64,000 bases of DNA from Myxocyprinus asiaticus (lineage: Eukaryota > Chordata > Actinopteri > Cypriniformes > Catostomidae). Under the pieces are notes generated by a model that saw only the letters and a program-made list of their open reading frames with translations, was not told the origin of the DNA and made no database searches. Location: positions 21,875,880-21,939,879 of the forward strand of contig NC_059379.1 of NCBI RefSeq assembly GCF_019703515.2. The letters run 5' to 3'. Numbering within the stretch: the stretch's first letter is position 1; each line of letters opens with the position of its first letter. The position numbers were made by a program, and so were the translations under genes. Positions 11,613 through 23,548 of this stretch are shown here, one piece after another.

Positions 11613-12344
11613 GTAATTTAATTACCCTCATGCCATCTCAGATGTGTCTTTCTTCTGCAGAACACAAATGAAGATGTTTAAAAGAATATCTCAGCTCTGT
11701 AGGTCCATACAATGCAAGTGAATGGTGGCCAGAACTTTGAAGCTCCAAAAAGCACATAAAGGCAGCATAAAAGAAATCCAGTTGTTAAATCTATATATTC
11801 CGAAGCGATATGATAGGTGTGGGAAGGGGTTGAGTTAATCGAAAATTCTCCGTCATTTACCGATTTTTTTAAACATTGACGTATAATTCCAAATGCTGTC
11901 ATGCATTTTGACAGATGAAAAAGAAACAAGAAAACCATTTTAATCTAGTGCATCAGTTTGACTTCAATCTTTCTTATACTCTCCCACTCTGTGTGTGTGT
12001 GCCCTGTTTATAGCTAAGTTTCAGGCATCTTTTAAAAAGTGGACAAGCGTTATCAGCATTTACACCTGGTAATATGTGTCACTTTTTACCAGCTGTGTTC
12101 AGATTTCAATGAGACGGACTCTGATTTCCTGAGTACATACGTTAATTACTATGTCAGCTGTTACTGCATGATAATAAAGTGCTAAAAAGAACAAAGGAGT
12201 GAGTGAAAAAAGTGCAGTATCGTTTCTGCCAATTATACTTGCATTTAAACTAAGTGCAAACATTACGTTTAGAACAAAATTCTCGGTTATTTTACTGAAA
12301 TATAAATCTAGCTCAACCTCTGGGTGTGGGTGAGAAACAGATCA

Positions 12345-12378
<34 letters not shown>

Positions 12379-12837
12379 GCACTGTATATATTATCAATTA
12401 TATTATATATTATATAAAGGAATATTTATATTCCTTTTTAGGACAAATCACTTCCACATATTTTTCTTTTGTTTTTTGGCAATTCCCATTCTTTGTGCAT
12501 ATTGCAACCTACTGGTTGGGGTTGGTCAAAGATGGAGATTTTTAGTAAAAAAGGACTTAAATATTTATCTGTTTCCCCACACCGATCATGTTGCTTCAGA
12601 AGACATGGATTTAACCACTGGAATTCTATGGATTATTTTTATGCTGCCTTAATGTGCTTTTTGGAGATTCAAAGTTCTGGCCACCATTCACTTACATTGG
12701 ATGGACAAACAGAGCCGAGATATTCTTCTAAAAATCTTCACTTGTGTTTTGCAGAAGAATGCAATTCATACACATCTGGGGTGGCATAATGGTGAGTACA
12801 TGATGAGGGCATTTCTATTTTTGGGTGAACTATACCT
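11613..12837. mobile_element. Large foldback element, TTAA type, left end truncated
   Basis: The left arm (11620-11790: AGATGTGTCTTTCTTCTGCA, then GTGAATGGTGGCCAGAACTT) is inverted in the right arm (12600-12800). The right terminus ATTTTTGGGTGAACTATACCT abuts TTAA at 12838-12841, as in the element at 49291. The left outer end is missing. The interior includes an AT microsatellite (about 12344-12375). The open frames in it (12324-12789) are repeat translations. Confidence 0.7.
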
Positions 12838-12841
12838 TTAA

Positions 12842-13750
12842 GTTTGCCAGAACAATAGTTTGATATGTCTGTGCTAATTTTACCATTTTGCTCATCCATT
12901 AATAGTTTTTTTGTTTCATAATTGTTCATAATTACCGTTTACATTTTCTGAAGAGCATATTGGCAATTTAATTTAAGTTCTCACTGTGTCAACTTACCTC
13001 ATAGAGTGTGACAAAATGCCCCAGTCTCCCCTACTACACTGTTTTGGGTAGCTGAAAGCATAAACAGGTTGTTCAAAATATGTCAAATATGCTTGGGAAT
13101 TACTTATACCATAAATATAAATCACAATTACAATCAATACCCAACAAACATGATCATTTTTCATCTAATAAAAGCATATCAAAATAAATAAATACATTTA
13201 AAGTACGTTTTCTAAGAAGGGCCCCCACCTTTCAAAGAAAATTGTTGTTGCAAAAGTGTAGAAATTCAGATAAAACCATTTTGCCAGACATTTAAAAAAA
13301 TAAATAAATAAATAAAATAAATTACCCTTATTTTAACAATTCAAAACAATATACACTTACTTCAAGATGCTTGTTCTCTTAATGCCCTTTCTTAGTACCT
13401 GGATTTCTCATTTGAGGCACTCATAGATTTGTAATAAGAGCTTAGCTGAGAGCTTAAGTTCCACAGAGATGGCTTTCTGTGTGGCACAATATAGCAGGAC
13501 TCAATAAATTCATGTTCAAATAAGTAAGTAAGTGAATAAATAAGTAAGCTGTATGATGGTCTTTTTTATGATGATCTCAACAACTGTCATTGGTGATCTC
13601 AGGTAGAGAGCATAGCTCTGCACGACAGACTAGAAAGAAATTATAATTTTGTGGCACATTGACAATCAAATGCGATTATAATGTTTCTCTCTTTAAAAAG
13701 TCCATGATATAGGACAAGTCGAAGGCTCTTTTAATTATTATTTAAGAACA
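12842..13750. other. Non-coding, nothing recognised
   Basis: AT-rich stretch with a short AAAT run near 13296-13320 and another near 13530. No gene seen. Confidence 0.5.
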
Positions 13751-15453
13751 ATGGGCTGAAACGATTAGTTGACGTTATCGACAACAAAAAATTGCAGACA
13801 AAAATTTTAGTTGTCGAATAGTTGTTTGACCTCATTTAATATAATATGAGATCACATTAAACTCTAATTATGATGCGCGAGAGCAGCACAGCAGTTCGCG
13901 CCTGACTGAGAAGAGGAAGAATTACACAGTCCAGATGCACTCTAAACATTCGCAGCTTTCATAGATCGTAAAATATGAGGGAATTATAATGCAAAAATAC
14001 AAAAATAAGTAAATACAGAAGCACTCTCGCTGTGGAGTAAGTGGAGCTGGAGCAAAACTTGCGTGTCGAGTGTCTTTAAAGGAGACACCCCGACGTTACA
14101 TCTTAAATGCAGTTATATTTAATACGTTATAGCTTTATTAAAGTTCAAATAATACGGAAGCAGATCATGTAAATAACTACAAACTCCGAAACTGACATTT
14201 TGCACGCTTAATGCAGCTAGATTATAACGTGATGGCTCGCGACTTATTGAGTCATAATATATGTGTCACTGTGCAGTGGCGCCTGCAGCTGTACAGCCGT
14301 ACGCACTGTGCTTACCATGAGCGCTCCGACTGACCTGAGAAATATTTACTCTCAGAATATTTCACCAATCATCTAATGTGTCCTGTATTTCTGTTAGCTG
14401 TTTAAAAAAACTAGCAATGCCCAGTTTGCGAATGGATAATTCTTTTTAGTAGATTCTTTTCAGTGAATTGGCCAAACAGGCTTGCAAAATGTCTGGATTG
14501 ATTCGTGATTAAGTACAATTTGTTCAGAGCACTCTCTCACTGAAACATTGAGCAGTTTCTCGCACAGTAAAACAGTATCGGGATATTTACGAATACAGAG
14601 AACAAACAGCGCTGGACACAGTGGAAATGTACCTACAGTCAAATGAAACAAAAGGCTGTCTTTTTGAGAGATAACTTTGAGAAACTTCAGCTAGTGCTGT
14701 CATGTGAACAAGGGGCTGTTTTGCATCTGCTCGCGCTGTTTTTCAGTCGTTTTCCATGTAAACATTCGCTAGATGAATGTCTTTTGACAACTGCATCATG
14801 TTTCACTGTGTTTTTAGGATCTCTTACGGGAGCGCTGCATTTTTTAGATGCCGTGTCAAGTTAAAAAGAACTTATAAAACTGATAAAAATGCATCTCGAG
14901 ACACTTGCGTTCTGCTCTATTCGTTGTGGTGCATTTTGTTTTTTTAGTGCGAAAACGCATCTGTCTGAACAGTTACTGGAAGAAATGCTTTAGCCAATAG
15001 TTACATGAATGCTTCTCATACTCAAGAAAATAAAACAAATGCTTATCTCAAAGTCACTGTAATTGAATGCTTTGGTGTTTTTTTGCAACAACAACAAAAA
15101 AAACAAAAAACAATATTATATATATATATATATATATCCCCCCTAGATATGAGGTTTATTTGGGAGATTTCTGTGCATACCCTCAGATTAAATCCTGCAG
15201 GCGCCCCTGTCACAGTGCATTTCTTATTGTGAAGAAAATTGGCAATACGCAGCTTTATTAATAAGAGAGAGTTGGATTGAATTGAACAGAAAGGTGAGAG
15301 AGGGTAGTCTTTGCCCCATTATACACTGCAACAAAATTGTTTTCCAATATTAATATCTAAAACTCCTTCAAAACAATGTACATTTTCTTTAGCAGCTATA
15401 CTGCAGAATAAAAAAATATATATATTTTCTGAGAAAGTTGAATATATTAAAAA

Positions 15454-15725
15454 CGAACTTGATCAGAGATAACAGATTCCACCCGACCTAAAAAGCCTCG
15501 CCTAGTGTTGCCAATTTAGCGAATTTGTCGCTAGATTTGGCAACTTTTTAGACATGACGGCGATGTTATGTGAATGCGACAGAGAGCTAATTTAGCTACT
15601 TTAAATAAAATCTGGCGATAATCTAGCAACTTCCTGTTTCAAACAAATTATAATTATCTAAAACATAATACTTGAATAAAGATAACGCCATACAACTTCC
15701 TTCTGTTTCTATAGGTTATAGCAAC
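15454..15725 (+). repeat. 272-bp direct duplication, copy 1
   Basis: Runs from CGAACTTGATCAGAG to GGTTATAGCAAC and recurs at 16984-17258 with a 3-base insertion and few substitutions. It is part of the hAT 5' region. Confidence 0.95.
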
Positions 15726-15955
15726 TGTCAATTTGCAGCTAATGACCTAGATCCAGCCTATCCCCCACCTCCCTGCTGTTCCTATAGGTTAGTGACTGTC
15801 ATTTAGTATTTTGATGCATAGACTTTACCTACCCCCTCCCCTTACCCCCGAGCTCAACCAATCAAAGCTAGTTATCTAATTGACAATATACGTAACAGCT
15901 CGTGCCATGCTTGCTCCACCTCGGAGTTATTTCTTTTCGAGTTCAGTTGTTAGAA

Positions 15956-16531
15956 ATGGCGGATAAATTGTCTAAAAAATTTGAACAACATTTCCGAGAG
16001 ACATGGTTAAAGGAGGATGATTTCAAATTTTAACTGAAGTCTGTTCCTGGGATGGCAAACAAAGCTTACTGTAAGCTTTGTAAAACTACATTGAATGCAA
16101 AAAAGTTGGACCTGATTAAACACGCAAATACTGCAAAGCACATTGAATGCACAAAACCCTTCACGGATACCAGGCTGGTCCGTATAGATTAATTTGCTTC
16201 ATCTTCGCCAAGGAATGTAGTTGCAGAAACAGAAGCATTTTTGGCTCTATATATTGCAGAACATAGCGCAGTGCAATGTGTCAACCATTTAACCGAGTTG
16301 TGCAGAGCTCGGTTTAAAGATTCTCATGCACCTGCATTGAAGCTGCACAGGTCTAAGTGTACGGCTATCATTAATGTATTAGGGCCTCATTTTGTTAGTG
16401 AGCTAGTGGCAGACATTGGTGAGAGCCCATTCAGTTTGCTCATAAATGAATCCAACAACATTTCTGTGATCAAGGTTCTTGGCATTGTCATAAAATACTT
16501 TAATGTGAAACGAAAGCAAATTTTTTCATGA
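15956..16531 (+). pseudogene. hAT transposase, N-terminal fragment with BED zinc finger
   Basis: Starts ATGGCGGATAAATTG. After a stop at about codon 26 (TAA) comes a BED-type finger, AYCKLCKTTLNAKKLDLIKH with a further His (NTAKH), followed by a second stop and then a 96-residue open frame (16241-16531) of the region between the finger and the catalytic core. The frame ends where DIRS sequence begins. In hAT elements the transposase binds the ends and catalyses cut-and-paste. The RNase H-like core and the C-terminal dimerisation domain are absent, so this copy is dead. Part of the same coding sequence recurs in inverse orientation at 16857-16984. Confidence 0.75.
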
Positions 16532-16984
16532 TTTCTTTCGTAACCTCCGTTCCCTGATGGAGGGAACGAGACGTTGTGTCGATGTAGTGACACTAGGGGT
16601 CACTCTTGGGAGCCCCAAACACCTGATGAGAATTGGCGAGTGGAATTTGCATGCCATTCCCCCGGACATACGGGTATAAAAGGAGCTGGTATGCAACCAC
16701 TCATTCAGGTTTTGTGCTGAGGAGCCGAGACCAGGTCCCGGCCATTTCAGTGGGTAGTTCAACGTTGTGGCAAGAGGGACACAACATCTCATTCCCTCCA
16801 TCAGGGAACGGAGGTTACGAAAGAAATCATGAAAAAATTTGCTTTCGTTTCACACATTTATGAGCAAACTGAATGGGCTCTCACCAATGTCTGCCACTAG
16901 CTCACTAACAAAATGAGGCCCTAATACATTAATGATAGCCATACACTTAGACCTGTGCAGCTTCAATGCAGGTGCATGAGAATC
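16319..16984. repeat. Inverted duplication of hAT sequence around a DIRS end
   Basis: 16319-16448 is matched in reverse complement by 16858-16984, and 16506-16560 by about 16800-16856. About 55 bases (16449-16505) are missing from the inverse arm. The palindrome centre holds a DIRS terminal repeat (16541-16815), whose own ends are inverse copies, so the whole can form one long hairpin. Confidence 0.9.
16541..16815 (-). repeat. DIRS inverted terminal repeat, isolated
   Basis: Begins TAACCTCCGTTCCCTGATGG and ends with its inverse. Between them are the DIRS terminal-repeat landmarks GGCGAGTGGAATTTGCATG and GGGTATAAAAGG, also found at 34860-34920, 40776-40830 and, inverted, 46625-46680. TATAAAAGG is a plausible promoter TATA box. 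Confidence 0.8.
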
Positions 16985-17258
16985 GAACTTGATCAGAGAT
17001 AACAGATTCCACCTGACCTAAAAAGCCTCGCCTAGTGTTGCCAATTTAGCGAATTTGTCGCTAGATTTGGCAACTTTTTAGACATGACGGCGATATTGTT
17101 ATGTGAATGTGACAGAGAGCTAATTTAGCTACTTTAAATAAAATCTGGCGATAATCTAGCAACTTCCTGTTTCAAACAAATTATAATTATCTAAAACATA
17201 ATACTTGAATAAAGATAACGCCATACAACTTCCTTCTGTTTCTATAGGTTATAGCAAC
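16984..17258 (+). repeat. Direct duplication, copy 2
   Basis: Near-identical to 15454-15725 (see there). It joins the inverted hAT arm directly to DIRS sequence at about 17262. Confidence 0.95.
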
Positions 17259-17267
17259 CAGGACGTT

Positions 17268-18480
17268 GCTAACCAGGACGTTCCCTATCTGTCACTCACT
17301 TGACGTTGTGTCGATGTAGTGACACTAGGGGTCCCTATCCAAAATGCCACAACTAGCTGAACTGTGTTGCATGAACTGGCGGTGTGTGACGGGCAGACAG
17401 CTGTGTGTCTCGTAGCCAGCGCACCAGGCCGTCATGTAACCTCCCCCAACGCTGCTATGAGCGTTGAAGGGTCCTTCAGGAACAAGTTGACTGCTCAACA
17501 ATTAGGGACAGGCTAGCCCAGCCGAGGCCTCTTTTCCCTCTTTTTTCTCCCCAAAAAGAGTGGAATTTTGTTAACGGACTGGGATCCACGAGTGTCCACG
17601 TATTGGGGAGGGAGGGTGTCACTTCCAAAGGGAAGACACCGTGGAGACCACACCCCACCCAGAGAAGTGGAAATACATCACATGGTCTTACCGAGTCTTG
17701 TCGGAAGAATGTCATGTGGAGAGTCGCATGGTAGGTCCTACCCAAGGGTTTCCACAAGCATGGTGACCGGAGCAGAGGGCCCTCTGCTCAAGGAAGACAT
17801 AGTTTACCAAGAGGGAAATGATTTTATGGAAGATATAACAAATGGGGTTACATATGGGGAACCACCGCATGCGGAGCACCTACCTCAGTACAGGGCCTTA
17901 CCAGAGCACTTACTAAGCCGGCAGTGAGTTTCTCTGCAATCTCGACTGCCACAGGGCTAAGGAGGAAGTCATCCAGGGATCACAGTCTGTGAACACCACT
18001 GGGAGTCAAGAGCACACGTCTTCCCCTCAAGGGAGGGGAAAGGCGCTATGCGCAAGTGATACACCCGGCCAGCTGTCCCGGAACTTACCTGTTTGTGCCT
18101 GCCACTACACGGGATGAAACCGACTCAACCCGGAGATTGTAGAACCACGCAAAGGTGTTGGGTGTTGCCCAGCCAGGGCCCAGGAGGCCGCCACACTCCT
18201 GGTAGAGTGTGCTCGTAACCCCGCAGGGGGTGGCACGTCCTGAGCTTGATATGCCATAGTGATGGCATCAATGACCCAGTGGGTGATCCTCTGTTTGGAG
18301 ACAGCGCTTCCTTTCCGCTGTCCACCAAAGCAGACAAAGAGCTGCTTGGAGCTTCTAAAGCTCCGCATGCGATCCAAATAGATGTGTAAAGCTTGCACCG
18401 GACACAGCAACGCCAAGGCTGGGTCTGCCTCCACCTGGGGCAGCGCTTGCAGGTTTACCACCTCGAACATCGAACCCCTC
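17268..18480 (-). mobile_element. DIRS element, 3' fragment (third copy)
   Basis: 17268-17340 matches the inner half of the DIRS internal complementary region (GACGTTCCCTATCTGTCACT, then GTGTCGATGTAGTGACACTA), and a tyrosine recombinase fragment lies at 18105-18480 on the minus strand. Together with the isolated terminal repeat at 16541-16815 this would be the 3' end of one DIRS copy, interrupted by hAT-derived sequence. 17340-18100 is the non-coding 3' region; its open frames are not genes. Confidence 0.7.
18105..18480 (-). pseudogene. DIRS tyrosine recombinase, C-terminal fragment
   Basis: Encodes VVNLQALPQVEADPALALLC, SEQ-type LFVCFGG, KQRITHWVIDAI and LRAHSTRSVAASWAL, all landmarks of the DIRS tyrosine recombinase, which joins the circular DNA intermediate to the genome. 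The HxxR motif is intact here (HSTR), unlike in the other two copies. The segment before the catalytic Tyr is deleted and the Tyr region (NTFAWFYNLR) is shifted out of frame. The fragment starts abruptly near 18480, where retrovirus-like sequence is joined. Confidence 0.8.
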
Positions 18481-18589
18481 CTTCTCACTTTGCCGAACAA
18501 AATGATCACTGTAGCATGTCATGAGGCGCTACACAATAAAGAAATCTGCAGTACTGCCTTGGGCACAGAAACGGACATGATTGTGTACG

Positions 18590-19825
18590 CCCTCACTGCT
18601 CACTCGGGTGACATGATTTCAACTGGTGACGGAGCCGGTTCCCCACCAGAGGAACCTTATCCGGGATTCGAGGATGAAATAGCACAACAACTCACTAAGG
18701 CAGACGCCTAAACAACAGATGGTCAAAGACAAGAACTGCGGAAGTTGTTTCACGACTTCCAACAGATCTTTTCAAGGGATTCCAATGACTGTGGAATCAC
18801 CGAACTCCATACAGTTTGTATCCCAACTGACCCAAATGCACCACCCACATTCGTATGCCAGTACAGAATTCCTTTAGCTGCCTACGAGTCAATCCAAGAG
18901 ATACTTGACACGTTGCTTGAAATGCATTATTCGTGAGTGTAACTTCACATACAACTCACCATTGTGGCCGGTGTTGAAGCCAAATGGAAAGTGGTGCTTG
19001 ACGATTGACTATCGACAACTGAACAAACAGGTCCCTCTTTCACGATGGCCCATGATCCACCTGGATCAGGAGCTTGCTAAAGTCAAAAGAGCTTGTTTCT
19101 TTTCGACCGTTGACGTGTCCAATGGGTTTTGGACAATGACAGTCGACCCAGTGGATCAGTACAAGCTGGCTTTCTCTTTTGGCAATTGACAGTTCACTTG
19201 GAACCGATGCCCATTCGGATATTCAAACTCCCCAGCTGAGTTTAATATCTTCTTGCACAAAGCCATAAGTGATGCTGCTGCCCACGGCAACCTGATCTAT
19301 GTGGATGACATCCTCATGCGAAGTCAGACATTTGAAGCACACCTGACCGAAATATGGTACGTGCTCAGCCAGCTTTCCAGCGCAGGATCCAAGCTGGCCC
19401 TCTCCAAGGGTCAGTGGTGCCGCACCAAGGTTGAGTACGTGGGCTTATTGGTGGGTGCCAATGGCATTGAACCCCAAGCAGGGAGAGTTCAAGCCATCCA
19501 AAACATCAAAGCCCCAACCAATGTGTCGGGACTCAGGAGATTCTTGGGCATCTGCAACTACTCCAGACAGTTCATCGAGGACTATGCAAAGATAGCCAGG
19601 CCCCTTACCGAGCTCCTCCAGAAAGACAAGGTCTTTGAATGGGGAGACCCTCAAGAGCAGGCTTTCAGAGAACTGAAAGCAAAGCTCTGTTCAGCCCCTT
19701 GCCTCGCCTACCCAGACAAGGATAAGGAGTTTCACTTAGAGGCGAGCTTCTCCTCCCACTGCCTCAGCGCCACCCTGGCACAGAGGTATGACAAAGAGAA
19801 ACTCCTTTTACAACAAGAACAATGA
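18590..19825 (+). pseudogene. Retrovirus-like pol fragment: reverse transcriptase
   Basis: In several frames: an N-terminal RT segment (ELHTVCIPTD, 18745-18936), the palm region with VDVSNGFW (18905-19189), and a 190-residue frame (19253-19825) with YVDDIL at 19298-19315, LRRFLGICNYSRQFI and the connection to RNase H. Stops occur at 18709, 18934 and 19187. It resembles Ty3/Gypsy or retroviral pol; the palm Asp residues are present. After the start of RNase H (near EFHLEASFSS) the frame ends and env-like sequence follows at once, so the rest of RNase H and all of integrase are deleted. 18481-18590 is of uncertain origin. Confidence 0.75.
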
Positions 19826-21049
19826 CAGGATCTGGGTAAAACCCTGCAGGGTACCATGCTCACTGTAAACATGCATTCTGCAATTCTAAATAACACTTTG
19901 CATGCTCTGGATGCCTTGTCAGAAGTTGTGAGATCAGACATAACATATGTGTGAATGGTTAGAGATCTAATGCATGACCTTGTGAGGGAAATTAGCACGT
20001 CAGTTAACAGCCTGAGTGGTGGAAAGATCAAATCCTACCTATTTCCCCTAAACATGGTTGAACAAATCCTTAGATCGGCCACTACCACCGTTGTGCAAAC
20101 TTCTCAGATACATCTGGCATACAGCCTTGGCAGTGCAATCCCCATCCATGTAAATCCTCAGAACCTAGAAATAGGATTTATCCTTAACTTACCCATTATA
20201 GAGAAACAGAACATTTACCGACTAAAATCCATATTGAACGTTGGGTTTTGGAAGAATAATGTACATATCAAAACACCACCTGTGCTCACCTACCACGATG
20301 ATGACCCCTCTCTCTACCTTATTCCCAATCTGAACATGTGTATGAACACCAAGGACATACATTGGGTTTGCCCCAGCAACCCCTTTATCAGAGATATAAC
20401 CGACCACCTGTGCGGTCTGAGGGCTGACACCTCAGAGTAAAAATGCCAGGCTAGTATGTCTGTTAAAGACGAAGGGACAGTATCTAGGGTAGAAAGAGCT
20501 GGTAGTCGATGGCTTGTCAGTACTCCTGCCACCGAGATTCTAATGTCATACGACCGTCATGACACAGACACTAAATTAACAATCCCAAACCAAACAGTGT
20601 TCTTGAAGGTCCCACAAGGGGCCACTGTACATATAGCTGACATTGTCCTCCACCATCTCAGTCCAGAGAGACACGATTCAGAGATTGAGATGATGGATGC
20701 ATTCAGAGGCCACAACCTCACTATTGACGATACCCTTCAACAACAGCTTCTAGTTGAAGGGACCAAATTAGTAAAGTTCAGTCTCAAATCGACTGGGCTC
20801 ACGACTACATTTCTCAATCATATAGGAAAATTATCGGCTTATCAAGAACGCCCCATCAGTTTGACTGCCCTTGGGCTCCTCCTTAGTGGTTGGATCATCA
20901 TGGCAGGTATTGCATACGCCATGTACAGACACATCCAAACACTACACACTAGACTGGATGCTATGACACTCATTCCACAGTGTTTCAAGCTCCTGTCTAC
21001 CCCTCTACCACTAACTGCTCCTAACTCTGCCCAGGAACAGTTATACTAA
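19826..21049 (+). pseudogene. Retroviral-type envelope gene remnant
   Basis: A reading frame from about 19826 is broken by stops at about 19952 and 20438. It includes a 161-residue frame (19955-20440) with a spaced-cysteine segment near its end and a 197-residue frame (20456-21049). The latter has a heptad-like ectodomain end, one transmembrane helix at residues about 134-155 and a short cytoplasmic tail, the layout of a fusion glycoprotein transmembrane subunit. Position just 3' of pol and before an LTR-like region fits env. It looks most like the env genes carried by fish LTR elements and, more distantly, insect errantivirus F-like proteins; this is inference. The surface domain and signal peptide are missing, so it is non-functional. 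Confidence 0.6.
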
Positions 21050-21387
21050 CTGTAACAATCTTTCCCATTTTCCCTTTCATAATCATTGAAACCTCAGTGA
21101 TAACAAAGGGTTGTTGCAATGTTTGATGTGCTTACTGATGTGAAGTGCTATGTTTTGATAGAAATTATGTTAGTTAGCCTAGTTAGAATTCATGTGCCCA
21201 TAGTTACCTACTATGACTGCCCAGGTGTCAAAAGCCTTTATGAACTGTTAATGCTTCCAGGAACTAAGCTCATGCAAACCCAGGACACATGGACTGTACA
21301 ACTTTTGGGTTGTCCTCAAGGACTGAACTGTTCAACTTTTGGGTTGCTCTCAAGGACTGTGGCAGGAACCCCAACCTTAAGACCAAA

Positions 21388-22551
21388 GGGGGGGGGGGGG
21401 GGTGGTGGCGTAGAGCCTTGGCCCACTCAAAATGGCAGCAGAGACCCTTTGTTCTATAATCAAAGGAGAGACATTGAACTCAGTTTCCCAGGATCCTTCA
21501 CAAATTCACAACTGGATGCGAAGTCCCGCCCATGGACCCAGTCTCAAACGCCATTGGTAGAAAGCGGCCTACGACCGATGACGTCATAAAACCAGTGGAC
21601 AGATGTAGTTCGGCCTCTCTGTGCTAAGCTCTGGCTGGCTGTTAAGGGACATCTGTACCGTGCACGTACTGAAGGAGTTTTCCCTCCGTTTTGGACTGAG
21701 AAAAAAGAGACCACGTTTTTCTAACCTCACCATTTGGCCATGGTAGAGTAAGATTTACTTAGCTTTGTTCAAATCTTATAGTATACTTATATCAACCGGT
21801 TCAGTTTCACTGTAAAGCAACAGTGAATTTATTTTGAAAAACGGAAAGGCGTCCAGTTTCCCTTCTCCCTCTTTTTCATTCAACGTTGTTGAATGCTGTT
21901 GCTGGATCCGAAGAATAAAGCAGAGACGCGTTTTTTCGCTGATGAGCATAAGACAAGGGACCATCCAGACCGTTTCTCCTGACCGCTCAATGCAACAGGA
22001 ATTCCAACGGACAACCCTATTGAAATCACACAGGATTTCCCAAGTAAGGCTTGATATCTGGGCAGATTTAGTTTAGAAACTGTGATTTTTCTTGCACAAC
22101 TAAATCGTATATTTGATTCTAAATGCTGATGTTTTGAGTATATTTGCATGTTAAACTCTGCTCGCTGTTTGCTGTTTTGAGTTGGGAGATTTGTATTTAA
22201 TTTTTTTTGGGGTTACGTTTGTTTTGTTGAGTGATCTGAACTAGTAATTCAGTCCCGCTGTTACAAGCGGTTACCCTCAATTAAATTGCATGCACTTTTC
22301 CTCTCTCTCTCGCTCTCATTCTCTCTCTCTCACTGATATTCACTGAGTGAGCGGCACCACGGTTTATGTTCGACTCAGGCTGGTGAACCAAATTCTTCCG
22401 CCTGTTTCGTCAGTTCCTTTGTGTGTCTGCTCATTTCCACCCTCAAGTGGTATCAGCTCCATTTTGGATCTAACCCTCCATTTTGAACCTGATCCTCCAT
22501 TTTGATTCCTTTGTTACCGCATCTGGACACACACACGCATACACACACACG

Positions 22552-22596
<45 letters not shown>

Positions 22597-22740
22597 CTCC
22601 ACTGTTAGTTTAGGATTTCCTTGATATTTTTTTGGATTATATTCAGCTAGTATTGGCTGTGCTCATTACTGCTTGATTATAATAAATCTTGTTATATTAT
22701 AATAAGTACTCCTGTTTGTTTTTGTTTGAATATTGTGTTG
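21388..22740 (+). mobile_element. Probable 3' LTR of the retrovirus-like element
   Basis: A polypurine run (AAAG15) at 21385-21402 is followed by TGGTGGCG, a plausible LTR start. The stretch carries no gene, has promoter-like features (CCATTGG at 21549, TGACGTCA at 21578-21585) and an AATAAA at 22681, then T/G-rich sequence: the usual U3-R-U5 order. It holds a (CA)n run. No 5' partner is present, so the exact ends are unknown. Confidence 0.5.
22526..22595. repeat. (CA)n microsatellite
   Basis: Mostly CA dinucleotides with two GCATA interruptions, within the LTR-like region. Confidence 0.97.
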
Positions 22741-23106
22741 AAGCCAGCCTCTGCCACATCAAGAACTCCCAAGTTACCTCAGAGTACTGTTATTTTATTG
22801 GTGTTAGAAACTAACTGTAATTAGATTACTATTAGATTTGTATAGCAATAATTTAACTAGTTTCTTCCCTTTTTGATTATTTTGATTAACAATTAAGATA
22901 CTCAACCTTCAGGGTAGATTTTATTTTTATGAGACTCGATCAGTAACTTACTATCATTTTTCTCTTGTCAAAGAGTGGTGCCCTGAGAATAGAATTTAAT
23001 TAGTTAAATTCTATTATTTAATTATTCAATAATTGATAACAATTAATTATTGATTATTTCTGATAGTAAAACTGATTTAAACAACCAGTAGCAACTACAC
23101 CTCTAT
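22741..23106. other. AT-rich, possibly LTR end or leader
   Basis: No gene. TGGTGCCCTGAG at about 22977 resembles a primer-binding site, but no LTR end can be fixed before it. Unresolved. Confidence 0.25.
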
Positions 23107-23271
23107 TGTTAGCAAGCACGTTTAATACAACCTTTTAAGTTGGGGCACAAACTGAATAATCGGTTAAGAGCTAATGATTAATCTTTGCAATAAATCGCAG
23201 AATAGTCGAGTAATCGTTCTAATAATCGTTAGATTAATCGATTATCAAAATAATTGTTAGTTGCAGCCCTA
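23107..23271. mobile_element. hAT-type right end
   Basis: Ends TAATTGTTAGTTGCAGCCCT; its inverse AGGGCTGCAACTAAC is a classic hAT terminus. It probably belongs with the hAT sequence at 13753-16541, the DIRS and retroviral pieces being inserted between. Confidence 0.6.
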
Positions 23272-23543
23272 ATGTTATGTGGTTGCTAATGCTGACTGTT
23301 TGCTTCCTTTTTGTGGCTTATTCACTGTAATGCAGGATATGGCAGAAAATGATAAGACTGGAGGGAATTACTTTTATAAAGTAGGTTCTCTGCATTAAAG
23401 CCATACAAAAGATGAGCTACTGTACATGGCCTCACATCGTTCCTTGTGTGGAATTTAAAGAATTATAAATAAGTCTTCTGAATTGACAATGCAGAACATT
23501 AAAAAAAAAAAAAATGAAAAAAAGAGCAAATGAATGAATCTAA
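23272..23543. other. Non-coding, nothing recognised
   Basis: Short spacer with an A-run at about 23501-23514. Confidence 0.5.
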
Positions 23544-23548
23544 TACCC

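Larger units (their letters stand above)
13753..16541 (+). mobile_element. hAT-type DNA transposon, 5' part
   Basis: Starts with GGGCTGAAACGATTAGTTG, close to the GGGCTGCAACTAA ends of many fish hAT elements, and carries a BED-finger/hAT transposase fragment in the expected sense at 15956-16531. The element is broken off at 16541 by a DIRS end. A possible matching right end lies at 23107-23271. No 8-bp target duplication was found between these two ends, so they may come from different copies. The open frames at 14460-15261 have no recognised product. Confidence 0.55.

Noticed and set aside
12324..12789. Three overlapping plus-strand frames
   Set aside because: They read the AT microsatellite and the right arm of a foldback element.
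16526..16863. Frames on both strands around 16.5-16.9 kb
   Set aside because: Palindromic DIRS end; the mirror frames arise from the inverted repeat.
17476..17927. Frames of 93 and 119 residues
   Set aside because: They lie in DIRS 3' non-coding sequence, and a similar region exists in copies 1 and 2 without conserved frames.
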